DNA of 6,606 bases from JABWBR01 sp036741235 (GTDB lineage Bacteria > Bacteroidota > Bacteroidia > Chitinophagales > Saprospiraceae). Below, piece by piece: positions 1 to 6,544 of this stretch. Both the position numbers and the translations under genes were made by a program. Where the stretch lies: contig DAINSQ010000218.1 of assembly GCA_036741235.1 (NCBI GenBank), positions 1 through 6,606 of the forward strand, given 5' to 3'. The notes below the pieces were generated by a model, which saw only the letters and a program-made list of their open reading frames with translations, made no database searches and had not been told where the DNA came from. Within the stretch, counting starts at the first letter, position 1. The number at the start of each line of letters is the position of its first letter.

Positions 1-580
1 CCTGGCGAAGGGGGCTATCGGCGCGGGTAGAATCAATGCGGTCGCGTTCGAGCAGATTAAAGCGCACCGTGTCGATATCGGCGTGCATGCCGCGTTGTTG
101 CAATTCCAGAAAGCGGCGTTGGACGCGCACCGCCTCATCGGCCACGACAAACAACTTGAGTTCTGCATCGGGAAAAACGACGGTGCCGATATCGCGACCG
201 TCCATTACAATACCGCGCCTGCGTCCCATCGCCTGTTGTTGACGCACCATGGCTCTGCGCACGGCGGGGATCGCAGCCACGGGACTCACCCAATCGGATA
301 CCGACATATCGCGGATGGCGGCCTCTACATCTTCGCCGTTGAGAAAAGTATGGTTGGCGCCGGCGATTCGTTCAAAATGTATTTCGATATGTTCCAGGGC
401 CTGGGCAACAGCCTCCTCGTCTTTGGGCGAAATACCGTGGCGAAGCAGAAACAGGGTAACTGCACGGTACATAGCCCCGGAGTCAACATAGGCGTAGCTC
501 AGGCGTTCGGCGAGCGCCTTGGCCAGCGTACTTTTGCCGCAAGAGGAATAGCCGTCAATGGCAACGATGATCTTGTTCAC
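1..580 (-). CDS. cmk: Cytidylate kinase (CMP/dCMP kinase), C-terminus cut by window edge
   Basis: This cytoplasmic enzyme transfers phosphate from ATP to CMP or dCMP, feeding CTP/dCTP pools. The visible 193 residues begin NKIIVAIDGYSSCGKST, a P-loop (G10-x4-G15-K16-S17). DSGAMYRA at 33-40 and MDGRDIGTVVFP at 126-137 are the usual Cmk monophosphate-site motifs. ERDRIDSTRADSPL at 178-191 is the arginine-rich segment near the C-terminus that closes over the nucleotides. Family members have about 225-235 residues, so roughly 35-40 are missing beyond base 1. The start is a GTG at 580-578, placed so the protein opens directly on the P-loop strand; no ATG lies in frame between it and the P-loop. A TTG at 613-611 is a poorer alternative because it overlaps the stop of the upstream gene. 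The 29-nt gap to that gene implies co-transcription. No Shine-Dalgarno site is visible, as is usual in Bacteroidota. Confidence 0.95.
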   Translation of the reverse strand, partial: MNKIIVAIDGYSSCGKSTLAKALAERLSYAYVDSGAMYRAVTLFLLRHGISPKDEEAVAQALEHIEIHFERIAGANHTFLNGEDVEAAIRDMSVSDWVSPVAAIPAVRRAMVRQQQAMGRRRGIVMDGRDIGTVVFPDAELKLFVVADEAVRVQRRFLELQQRGMHADIDTVRFNLLERDRIDSTRADSPLRQ

Positions 581-609
581 TTCGGTATAATTGCCGGCAA
601 AGATAGCCC

Positions 610-2121
610 TCAACGGAAATTGGCAAGCACCATTTCCCAAAGTTTTTCATAAGGAATTATCTCCAATTCGGATACGGCGCCGCGGTATAAAAAGGGACGG
701 TCCACAAGTCGATTATAGTACTTATCGGCATTGGTTATATTATCGGGCTGATAACCCGCTTTTCGCAATTGTTGCAGCAAGCGGATAAACTGAATAGCTC
801 TGAAATGCTCATCCTGGTCAAGCTGGCGGGTAGCAAATACTTTTAGCTGTTCCAGTAAATCGTTGAGTTCCGCAAAATTGCGCTTGTCGATCAATTGCAT
901 GACGTTCAACACCCATACCAATACGGCCAGATTGCGTTGATCGCGCGGAAACTGAGCGGGGTCATCAAGATATCTCGATGTACGAATCGGCCGCTTGCGC
1001 CGGGAAAATACCGTTTGTGGAGCATTGACCGCCTTTTCCGCAAAATATTGCGTGTAAGCCTCAAAAATCGCCCATTTTTCCTTCTCCAGGCCCTCCAGTT
1101 TTTTATACTCGGCAATTGAGGCCACCTGGTTTACAATAGCCGCAGCATGAAAGTATTGTCCGGTTTGTAAAGCCGATAACATATAATATTCCATAAAATG
1201 AAACCAGCCAGCGCTACCCTCGGAGAACGTATTAAGGCATTTCTCGGCATTTATCCGCCCTTGCCTGTAATCGCCCATATGCAGAAAAACCGCCATCTTT
1301 TTGGTGTGAAATACAATCTGCTTCTCTTCCTGGTAATACTGAGGGTTACTCGCCACGTAGGCTTCCGCCTGGTTGCATATTTCAAGCATTGAATCAAAAT
1401 CGCGCATCATTTCATAACGCATGATCCATACCAGAAACATATTATAATTAATGACGGGCGAATGGAAGGTTTCCGATAATGTGATCAAGTCATTGCAACA
1501 GGCGTCTATTTGCCGAACTAAACCGTCGGACTTGTACAGGGGTTTGCGATACTGCATCAGTACCCGCTGGTAGTATTCTTCCGATTTGATCTCCGCTTCA
1601 AGAATATCGGAATATTGCTTGCTGTAACCATCGTATAACTCGTATTCCTTCTCTTCTCCCAGATTGGCATAGTACTCCCGCAATATTCGGGAACTGTTGA
1701 CGATGATGTCGGCAAACTGATATTTAAGCGCCGTACTCAACACCCCCTTGGCCACCGATGTCGCCGCATGAAAAGCATGATTGGCCATGAGTATCTTTAC
1801 AATGGCCCATTCTTTGTTGCAGGTAAAATAGGCCTGTTCGTAATTCGACGTCGAAGGCTTATTGATATCAAGAAAAAACAAAGTATTGAGCAGCCGCTTT
1901 CGAAACCTGGATTTTAACTGCCTGTATTTGGCATCCAAGGGGCTGCAACCATATAAGTGCATGGCCGCATCCCTGTCGTTTTTGAATCGATTAGCAGCCA
2001 AACTTTCAAAAAATTCATTGAATTTACTGTTCTTCTGACGTAATGCATAGTCGTCAAAGATTTCGATCTTCTTTACCTTTTTCTTTGTTACAATTCCTGC
2101 TATTTCTATAAGTATTTTCAT
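610..2121 (-). CDS. Uncharacterised helical, TPR-like protein (503 aa) upstream of cmk
   Basis: I do not recognise a named family. The protein is soluble-looking, with no signal peptide and no convincing membrane segment, and appears almost wholly alpha-helical. Residues 11-20 are lysine-rich (VTKKKVKKIE). Residues 64-85 form a basic helix (AKYRQLKSRFRKRLLNTLFFLD) that could contact nucleic acid or another protein. Residues 268-300 (core FLHMGDYRQGRINAEKCL) and 305-335 (LQTGQYFHAAAI) have the small/aromatic helix-pair pattern of tetratricopeptide repeats. Residues 372-384 are again basic (SRRKRPIRTSRYL). I chose the ATG at 2121 because MKILIEIAGIV opens a regular helix. A longer frame starts at 2163, but its extra 14 residues (MDAGIPCFVTLSYE) look like read-through of leader sequence. 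Downstream cmk follows after 29 nt, so the two probably share a transcript. A weak -7-like TACCTTTT lies at 2217-2210 with no matching TTG. A scaffold or adaptor role is only inference from the repeats. Confidence 0.85.
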   Translation of the reverse strand: MKILIEIAGIVTKKKVKKIEIFDDYALRQKNSKFNEFFESLAANRFKNDRDAAMHLYGCSPLDAKYRQLKSRFRKRLLNTLFFLDINKPSTSNYEQAYFTCNKEWAIVKILMANHAFHAATSVAKGVLSTALKYQFADIIVNSSRILREYYANLGEEKEYELYDGYSKQYSDILEAEIKSEEYYQRVLMQYRKPLYKSDGLVRQIDACCNDLITLSETFHSPVINYNMFLVWIMRYEMMRDFDSMLEICNQAEAYVASNPQYYQEEKQIVFHTKKMAVFLHMGDYRQGRINAEKCLNTFSEGSAGWFHFMEYYMLSALQTGQYFHAAAIVNQVASIAEYKKLEGLEKEKWAIFEAYTQYFAEKAVNAPQTVFSRRKRPIRTSRYLDDPAQFPRDQRNLAVLVWVLNVMQLIDKRNFAELNDLLEQLKVFATRQLDQDEHFRAIQFIRLLQQLRKAGYQPDNITNADKYYNRLVDRPFLYRGAVSELEIIPYEKLWEMVLANFR

Positions 2122-2268
2122 TTCATATGACAGAGTAACAAAACAAGGTATGCCTGCATCCAATTAAATGGATGATGGGCATCCGTTTCATGCGATGAAT
2201 GTTTATAATAAAAGGTATTTACCGCCAGATGCAGTAATATAGGGATGAGCAGAATGAGAGCGACCAAT

Positions 2269-2348
2269 AAAAAAATTGGACGTAGACTACGCATGCGGCG
2301 CCGAAAGAAACCGGAAACGGCCTGTCAACAAACGCCGTCTACGTCCAA
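2269..2348 (-). terminator. Large-loop intrinsic terminator after the DUF2795 gene
   Basis: Bases 2276-2287 (TTGGACGTAGAC) and 2337-2348 (GTCTACGTCCAA) form a perfect 12-bp inverted repeat. On the minus strand the second arm runs straight into seven T residues (complement of 2275-2269), the pattern of a Rho-independent terminator. The structure begins 22 nt after the DUF2795 stop codon. The 49-nt interior is unusually long for a terminator loop. It can add four more pairs (2333-2336 with 2297-2300), leaving a 9-nt one-sided bulge. The plus-strand side has no T run, so the signal is directional. It should separate the DUF2795 transcript from the gene at 2121. A stable 3' RNA fragment is possible but unproven. 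Confidence 0.7.
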
Positions 2349-2370
2349 ATATTGACTTCAGGCGACGGGA

Positions 2371-2592
2371 TCAGTACTCGTCGTCGTTAAACAAAAAGTC
2401 GTCTTTGCGGGGGTAATCGGGCCAGATATCTTCAATACCCTCGTAAATCTCCCCCTCGTCTTCCATCGACTGAAGATTTTCAATCACCTCTACGGGAGCG
2501 CCGGAACGAATTGCGTAATCGATAAGTTCGTCACGCGTTGCGGGCCAGGGCGCATCTTCCAGGTGCGAAGCAAGCTCAAGTGTCCAGTACAT
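2371..2592 (-). CDS. DUF2795 family small acidic protein (73 aa)
   Basis: The protein matches the compact DUF2795 pattern as I know it from Bacteroidota. A hydrophobic first helix (WTLELASHLEDAPWP, residues 3-17) leads into TRDELIDYAIRSGAPVEVIENLQ (19-41), the helix-turn-helix-like core with its conserved GAP. An acidic tail follows with the IEDIWPDYP segment (53-61) and a closing FLFNDDEY. It is strongly acidic throughout and has no signal peptide or membrane segment, so it is expected in the cytoplasm. Its biochemical function is unknown and I do not assign one. The start ATG at 2592 is the only reasonable choice, since the protein opens directly on the first helix. It stands alone, with its own promoter about 140 nt upstream and a terminator 22 nt after its TGA stop. 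The long leader holds a hairpin and a palindrome, which suggests dedicated regulation. Family assignment is from pattern memory rather than a profile search. Confidence 0.88.
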   Translation of the reverse strand: MYWTLELASHLEDAPWPATRDELIDYAIRSGAPVEVIENLQSMEDEGEIYEGIEDIWPDYPRKDDFLFNDDEY

Positions 2593-2612
2593 ATGTAAAC
2601 CTGCAGTTTTGA

Positions 2613-2626
2613 GTTAGTGCGCTAAC
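2613..2626. promoter_or_regulatory. Operator-like palindrome in DUF2795 leader
   Basis: GTTAGTGCGCTAAC is a 14-nt near-perfect palindrome with five perfect outer pairs, a central GC, and one mismatched pair (T2618 with G2621). It lies 21-34 nt upstream of the DUF2795 ATG, downstream of the predicted transcription start, where a bound protein would block elongation. The half-site ATGTTAGCGC on the minus strand resembles operators of LacI-type regulators. The 14-nt spacing differs from the usual compact form, so regulator identity is speculative. Confidence 0.3.
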
Positions 2627-2659
2627 ATGTTCAGAATTAACAAAAAAGGCTATAATAAT

Positions 2660-2680
2660 CTTTCCCGAAAAGGGGGAAAG
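2660..2680 (-). promoter_or_regulatory. 7-bp hairpin in the DUF2795 5' leader
   Basis: CTTTCCC (2660-2666) and GGGAAAG (2674-2680) are perfect inverted repeats around a 7-nt loop. From the predicted start site near 2720 this would be a stem-loop about 40-60 nt into the leader and 68 nt before the start codon. No T tract follows immediately on the minus strand; a T6 run occurs about 13 nt later, too far for a standard terminator. It may stabilise the mRNA or take part in attenuation. Its function is unknown. Confidence 0.4.
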
Positions 2681-2727
2681 TTGAAATTTTTATAAACTGA
2701 AAACTACCCTTTCGAATAAATTTCCGG

Positions 2728-2759
2728 CAAAAGTAATAAAACTTACCTATTCCGTTCAA
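2728..2759 (-). promoter_or_regulatory. Bacteroidota-type promoter for the DUF2795 gene
   Basis: On the minus strand TTG (2759-2757) is followed after 21 nt by TACTTTTG (2735-2728), an exact match to the Bacteroidota -33/-7 arrangement (TTG, 19-21 nt, TAnnTTTG). Transcription would begin near 2720, giving a leader of about 130 nt before the ATG at 2592. The element starts only 16 nt after the stop codon of the upstream transglutaminase-like gene, and no hairpin terminator is visible between them, so read-through is also possible. Confidence 0.7.
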
Positions 2760-2774
2760 GTATTTTTTTGCAGG

Positions 2775-3995
2775 CTATTTATAACGCCCGATGATCTCAA
2801 AAGGTTGCTGTTCGTACTCCTTGGGGATGACGCCGATCTCAGCCGAATTGACAGGCCCCGTAGGGTCGCAAAACAAGTAACGCCTCCCTTCATACACGAC
2901 GCTGTCGCCCTGCCCGTCGGGCAATGCAACGGCGAGCGACAGGTGGTCAGGGTAAGCTATCACGACCATGGGCAGATCGAGCAACAACCTGACCAGGTTG
3001 TACATCAACGCTACCCGGTCTTCACAGTCGGACTGCGGATAAAACAACACTTCGTCGGCTACCATGGGCTTGTTTTGCCCAAATATGGCCCGGTCTTCTT
3101 TATAGATAAACCCCGACCTGGCAAATACCGCCAGCATTTCCAGTTGCTGCCGTTGCGATTTGCCCTCCATCCAGGGCTGAAAGGTCTCCGCAATTTTTTT
3201 CGACAGTGAAGCCGAAAACGGTATTTCCAGGTACTGGAATTCAGCAATAAGCGGATACCCCTTCATGATGTCCACTACGGTGCGGTTGACGGGCAATTCC
3301 ATATGGTAAGTACGCCCCTCATAGGCGAAACGGAATTGCATCAAAGTATCGGCAGGCGGCAAGGCGGGAATGGCCGTTAAATAAAAAGAAAAGGGACGGC
3401 CCTTTTCGTTGGGCACAAAGTCGAGCAAATACAATGAATTGCCCACATTGCCCTTGGCGCCGAAATAATAACTGATATTGACAAAGGAGCGGCCCCGGTC
3501 TTGTATCAACGGCGCTTCAAATACTTCGTCGGTACTGTAAATGTTGATAAAAACGCGTTTGCCCAGGTAGGTCAACCGGGCGTCAAAACCGGATTTGGCC
3601 AGCAAAAACCAACATAATAATTCGCGCTGCACAGGCGTAGCTTCCGCATAGATCTTGGCAACGCTCAAGTACATCAGCCTGAAGTAAAGCCAGTCGTTGA
3701 GCCCGAGTTGCTCGCGCCGGCCTTGCAAACTCGCCAGAAGCGTCTTGTACGGCAGCTTGTCCATCTGCCGGTAAAATGCCGTCAACCCGCGTTCGTCAAT
3801 GGCGCTGAGCCGCGGCGGCGCCAAGGCCTCATCATGGCCGATCTCGACCGTCGACGTATAAAACCTGACCTGGGTGGTGGTGGTCGCCGCAACGCGCACA
3901 GGCGCGCACACCGATTCGGCAATAGCCGCAAACAGGGCAATGCCAAAGGCGAGCCGTTGAAAACGTTTTGTTTTTACCGACAGGACATCCGGCAT
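2775..3995 (-). CDS. Exported transglutaminase-like cysteine enzyme (406 aa)
   Basis: The N-terminus has basic residues (K8, K10, R11, R14), a hydrophobic stretch (LAFGIALFAAIA, 15-26) and an AIA-ES site fitting signal peptidase I cleavage after residue 26, so export across the inner membrane is likely. C28-C32 has no lipobox. The C-terminal third has a complete transglutaminase/papain-like triad: Cys324 in SDCEDR, His351 in PDHLSLAVA and Asp377 in CDPTG, the usual order and spacing. This predicts a thiol enzyme (peptidase or acyl-transferase) but not a substrate. Residues 120-155 (RELLCWFLLAKSGFDARL, then strands) resemble the helix-plus-strand core of the same fold without the catalytic residues. 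Residues 160-260 look beta-rich. The ATG at 3995 lies 17 nt after the queA stop, so the genes probably share a transcript; no functional link to tRNA modification is evident. I know similar proteins only as hypotheticals. The fold call is firm, the specific role unknown. Confidence 0.82.
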   Translation of the reverse strand: MPDVLSVKTKRFQRLAFGIALFAAIAESVCAPVRVAATTTTQVRFYTSTVEIGHDEALAPPRLSAIDERGLTAFYRQMDKLPYKTLLASLQGRREQLGLNDWLYFRLMYLSVAKIYAEATPVQRELLCWFLLAKSGFDARLTYLGKRVFINIYSTDEVFEAPLIQDRGRSFVNISYYFGAKGNVGNSLYLLDFVPNEKGRPFSFYLTAIPALPPADTLMQFRFAYEGRTYHMELPVNRTVVDIMKGYPLIAEFQYLEIPFSASLSKKIAETFQPWMEGKSQRQQLEMLAVFARSGFIYKEDRAIFGQNKPMVADEVLFYPQSDCEDRVALMYNLVRLLLDLPMVVIAYPDHLSLAVALPDGQGDSVVYEGRRYLFCDPTGPVNSAEIGVIPKEYEQQPFEIIGRYK

Positions 3996-4012
3996 TCGAT
4001 GATGGTATGCAC

Positions 4013-5077
4013 TTAGAGAATCAGCATGGCATCGCCGTAGCTGAAGAACTTGTATTCCTCCTTTTTAGCCACTTCATAAGCTTCCATGATCAGGTCGTAT
4101 CCGCCAAAAGCGCAAATCATGATGAGCAGACTCGATTTGGGCAGGTGGAAGTTGCTGATCATCGCATTGGCAATACTAAAATCGTAGGGCGGATAAATGA
4201 ATTTGTTGGTCCAACCTTCCGCCGGTTTGAGCAACCCCTCGGCAGAAACCGCCGATTCGATGGCCCGCATGGTGGTGGTACCCACGGCGCATACTTTGTG
4301 ACCGCCGTCTTTGGCTTTGTTGACCACGTCTACCGCTTCCTGGGTGATGCGAAAGTATTCGGCGTCCATTTTGTGCTTCGACAAGTCTTCTACATCAATG
4401 CTGCGGAAGGTGCCCAACCCCACGTGCAAGGTGAGCTCGGCAAAGTCGACGCCGTTGATTTCCAAACGCTTGAGCAACTCTTTGCTAAAATGCAGGCCGG
4501 CAGTTGGCGCGGCTACGGCCCCCGTCTCTTTGGCGAAAACGGTCTGGAACCGCTCGCGGTCCATTTCTTCCGCCGGGCGGGCAATGTATTTGGGCAGCGG
4601 CGTATTGCCCAATCCGTAAAGCTCTTTCTGGAATTCCTCCTCGGGGCCGTCATACAAAAAACGAATCGTACGACCGCGCGAAGTAGTGTTGTCAACAACC
4701 TCGGCAACCAGGATGTCATTGTCTTTCTCGTCGCTGAAATACAACTTGTTGCCCACCCTGATCTTGCGGGCAGGGTCAACCAATACGTCCCACAATCGCG
4801 CTTCGTGATTGAGTTCGCGCAACAAAAATACTTCGATTTTTGCGCCGGTTTTCTCTTTGCGTCCGTACAACCTGGCCGGAAATACCTTGGTATTGTTGAA
4901 TATCATGGCATCCCCTTCCTGAAAATATTCGAGTATATCTTTAAAAGTGCGATGCTCGATTTTACCCGTATCCCGGCGAACAACCATCATACGCGACTCG
5001 TCGCGGTTGGCAGCGGGGTATTGGGCGATTAGTTCTTTAGGTAAGTCAAATGCAAAATGCGAAAGTTTGGTCCTCAT
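4013..5077 (-). CDS. queA: S-adenosylmethionine:tRNA ribosyltransferase-isomerase
   Basis: QueA moves the ribosyl part of S-adenosylmethionine onto preQ1 at the wobble base (position 34) of tRNAs for Asp, Asn, His and Tyr, making epoxyqueuosine in the cytoplasm. The 354 residues match the family's usual 340-356. Family landmarks in order are FDLPKELIAQYPAANRDESRMMV (9-32), GDAMIFNNTKVFPARLYGRK (55-74), the TP-LPKYI segment (159-165), AAPTAGLHFSKELL (189-202), LTLHVGLGTFRSI (215-227), VGTTTMRAIES (265-275), and the C-terminal FFSYGDAMLI (344-353). Nothing is missing or broken. The ATG at 5077 gives the standard N-terminus and sits about 20 nt below a TATCTTTG promoter element, too short a leader for a preQ1 riboswitch. 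It probably heads a transcript with the transglutaminase-like gene 17 nt downstream and diverges from purB. No other queuosine gene is in the window. Confidence 0.97.
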   Translation of the reverse strand: MRTKLSHFAFDLPKELIAQYPAANRDESRMMVVRRDTGKIEHRTFKDILEYFQEGDAMIFNNTKVFPARLYGRKEKTGAKIEVFLLRELNHEARLWDVLVDPARKIRVGNKLYFSDEKDNDILVAEVVDNTTSRGRTIRFLYDGPEEEFQKELYGLGNTPLPKYIARPAEEMDRERFQTVFAKETGAVAAPTAGLHFSKELLKRLEINGVDFAELTLHVGLGTFRSIDVEDLSKHKMDAEYFRITQEAVDVVNKAKDGGHKVCAVGTTTMRAIESAVSAEGLLKPAEGWTNKFIYPPYDFSIANAMISNFHLPKSSLLIMICAFGGYDLIMEAYEVAKKEEYKFFSYGDAMLIL

Positions 5078-5102
5078 TCTTTGTTTTTTACAAAATTGCC
5101 CG

Positions 5103-5110
5103 CAAAGATA
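5103..5110 (-). promoter_or_regulatory. -7 promoter element of queA
   Basis: The minus strand reads TATCTTTG here, an exact match to the Bacteroidota -7 consensus TAnnTTTG, ending 26 nt before the queA ATG. No TTG occurs at the expected 19-21 nt upstream, so the -33 half is absent or degenerate. Transcription would start near 5097, giving a leader of about 20 nt. Confidence 0.6.
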
Positions 5111-5125
5111 AGCAGTTTACCTGCT
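5111..5125. promoter_or_regulatory. Short inverted repeat beside the queA -7 element
   Basis: AGCAG-TTTAC-CTGCT is a perfect 5-bp inverted repeat with a 5-nt centre. It abuts the queA -7 element, filling the spacer where RNA polymerase would sit. It could be an operator for queA, or for both divergent genes, but 5-bp arms arise easily by chance. Confidence 0.2.
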
Positions 5126-5164
5126 AATATAATCGTATGGGAATCAATTTTGTTGCATTGTTTG

Positions 5165-5172
5165 TATTTTTA
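5165..5172 (+). promoter_or_regulatory. Possible -7 element of purB
   Basis: TATTTTTA matches seven of the eight positions of TAnnTTTG-type -7 elements (last base A instead of G) and is followed by a C-rich stretch, as is common at Bacteroidota start sites. It lies 18 nt before the purB ATG at 5191. No TTG is found at the right distance upstream; the nearest, at 5150-5152, is only 12 nt away. If real, the leader would be very short. Confidence 0.35.
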
Positions 5173-5190
5173 CCCCCAAACTTATTTTAC

Positions 5191-6528
5191 ATGCTAACTG
5201 CCATCTCGCCGATTGACGGAAGATATGCCCGCCAAACCGCCGAACTCGCCGACTTTTTCTCCGAATTTGCGCTGATCCGCTATCGCGTATTGGTGGAAGT
5301 TTATTACTTCAATGCGCTGTGCAAATTGCAGCTCCCGCCCCTGGCCGGCGTCAGCGACGAACTCCTGGACCAGCTCGAAAGACTCTGCAACCGCTTTGAT
5401 ATCCAGGCCGCCGAAAGCGTTAAAGCTATCGAAAAAATAACCAACCACGACGTGAAGGCCGTCGAATATTTCCTCAAAGAACAATTCGACGCGCTGGGCC
5501 TCGGCCCCTGGCGCGAATGGGTGCATTTCGGCCTCACTTCGCAGGATGTAAATAATACCGCTACCCCGCTGCTTATCAAACACGCGCTGGAGCAAGTCTG
5601 CCTGCCGGCCCTTTCCTCGCTCCGCGATCAACTGCACGCCATGGCCGAACTATGGCGGCATACCCCGATGCTGGCCCATACCCACGGGCAACCGGCCTCG
5701 CCAACCACCGTGGGCAAGGAATTGCAGGTGTTTGTGGCCCGCCTCGACGAACAAATACTTCAACTGACGCAAGTGCGGCTGAAAGCCAAATTCGGAGGCG
5801 CTACGGGCAATTTGAACGCCCACTATGTCGCCTATCCCGATATCGACTGGCACGGCTTCGCCGATAATTTTGTGACCGACTACCTGGGCCTTACCCGGGC
5901 CTGGCCCACTACCCAAATTGAACATTACGATAACCTCGCAGCACTGTTCCACGCCCTGCTGCGCATCAATACAATCCTGATCGACCTGTGCCGCGATTGC
6001 TGGGCCTATATCTCGATGAATTATTTCACGCAACAAACGGTGGCAGGCGAGGTGGGCTCTTCGGCTATGCCCCACAAGGTGAACCCCATAGACTTCGAAA
6101 ACGCTGAAGGCAACCTCGGACTGGCCAACGCCCTCCTGGCTCACCTGGCCGAAAAACTCCCCGTCTCCCGCCTGCAACGCGACCTCACCGATAGTACGGT
6201 GCTGCGCAATGTGGGCGTGCCTTTCGCCCATACCCTGATCGCCCTGAAATCTATCCATAAAGGCCTCGGCAAATTGCAACTCAACGAAACCCAACTTTAC
6301 AACGACCTCGAAGCCAATTGGATGGTGGTCTCGGAAGCTATACAAACTATACTGCGCCGCGAAGGCTACCCCCAACCCTACGAGGCCCTGAAAGCCCTCA
6401 CCCGCGGTAAAACAGGAATCTCCCAGGCCGATATCCACACCTTTATCGACCAACTGGATGTCGCCGACGCCGTGAAAACTGAACTGAAACGCGTTAGCCC
6501 GCATAATTATACAGGAAAAACTGCATAA
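5191..6528 (+). CDS. purB: Adenylosuccinate lyase
   Basis: PurB catalyses two fumarate-releasing steps of purine synthesis in the cytoplasm: SAICAR to AICAR, and adenylosuccinate to AMP. The 445 residues resemble the E. coli-type enzyme (456 aa) more than the shorter Bacillus type. The N-terminus LTAISPIDGRYA (2-13) is diagnostic. KITNHDVKAVEYFLKE (82-97) and HFGLTSQDVNNTA (112-124) shape the active site. HTHGQPASPTTVGKE (163-177) carries the catalytic histidine, H165. GEVGSSAMPHKVNPIDFEN (286-304) is the fumarase/aspartase-superfamily signature with the mobile-loop catalytic serine (S290/S291). LPVSRLQRDLTDSTVLRN (323-340) follows. I chose the ATG at 5191. The frame extends up to an ATG at 5137, but those 18 residues (starting MGINFVALF) are hydrophobic, overlap the promoter region and have no counterpart in the family. 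It is transcribed divergently from queA. No clear terminator is seen in the 78 bases downstream. Confidence 0.97.
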   Translation: MLTAISPIDGRYARQTAELADFFSEFALIRYRVLVEVYYFNALCKLQLPPLAGVSDELLDQLERLCNRFDIQAAESVKAIEKITNHDVKAVEYFLKEQFDALGLGPWREWVHFGLTSQDVNNTATPLLIKHALEQVCLPALSSLRDQLHAMAELWRHTPMLAHTHGQPASPTTVGKELQVFVARLDEQILQLTQVRLKAKFGGATGNLNAHYVAYPDIDWHGFADNFVTDYLGLTRAWPTTQIEHYDNLAALFHALLRINTILIDLCRDCWAYISMNYFTQQTVAGEVGSSAMPHKVNPIDFENAEGNLGLANALLAHLAEKLPVSRLQRDLTDSTVLRNVGVPFAHTLIALKSIHKGLGKLQLNETQLYNDLEANWMVVSEAIQTILRREGYPQPYEALKALTRGKTGISQADIHTFIDQLDVADAVKTELKRVSPHNYTGKTA

Positions 6529-6544
6529 TGCATTGTATGTCAAA

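Noticed and set aside
83..652. 189-codon open frame on the plus strand
   Set aside because: It is antisense to cmk, whose P-loop, GRD and DSxRADSPL motifs are all in the minus-strand frame.
2122..2163. Upstream extension of the 503-residue protein by 14 residues
   Set aside because: The extra residues look non-coding in character and the ATG at 2121 gives a clean helical start; it remains possible.
2170..2184. 5-bp hairpin GGATG/CATCC upstream of the helical protein gene
   Set aside because: The arms are short, there is no T tract or promoter relationship, and chance is the likely cause.
2805..3209. 134-codon open frame on the plus strand
   Set aside because: It is antisense to the triad-bearing part of the transglutaminase-like gene and has no independent support.
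3968..5032. 354-codon open frame on the plus strand opposite queA
   Set aside because: It is the complement of a clear, complete queA. Its translation is low-complexity shadow sequence with no recognisable motif, and the equal length is coincidence.
5078..5102. preQ1 riboswitch before queA
   Set aside because: The predicted leader is only about 20 nt and shows no pseudoknot-forming sequence.
5137..5190. Upstream extension of purB by 18 residues
   Set aside because: PurB proteins start at the LTAISPIDGRYA segment, and the extension overlaps the likely promoter.
5650..6543. 297-codon open frame on the minus strand opposite purB
   Set aside because: It lies antisense to the conserved purB catalytic region and has no family features; the long frame follows from GC-rich codon bias.
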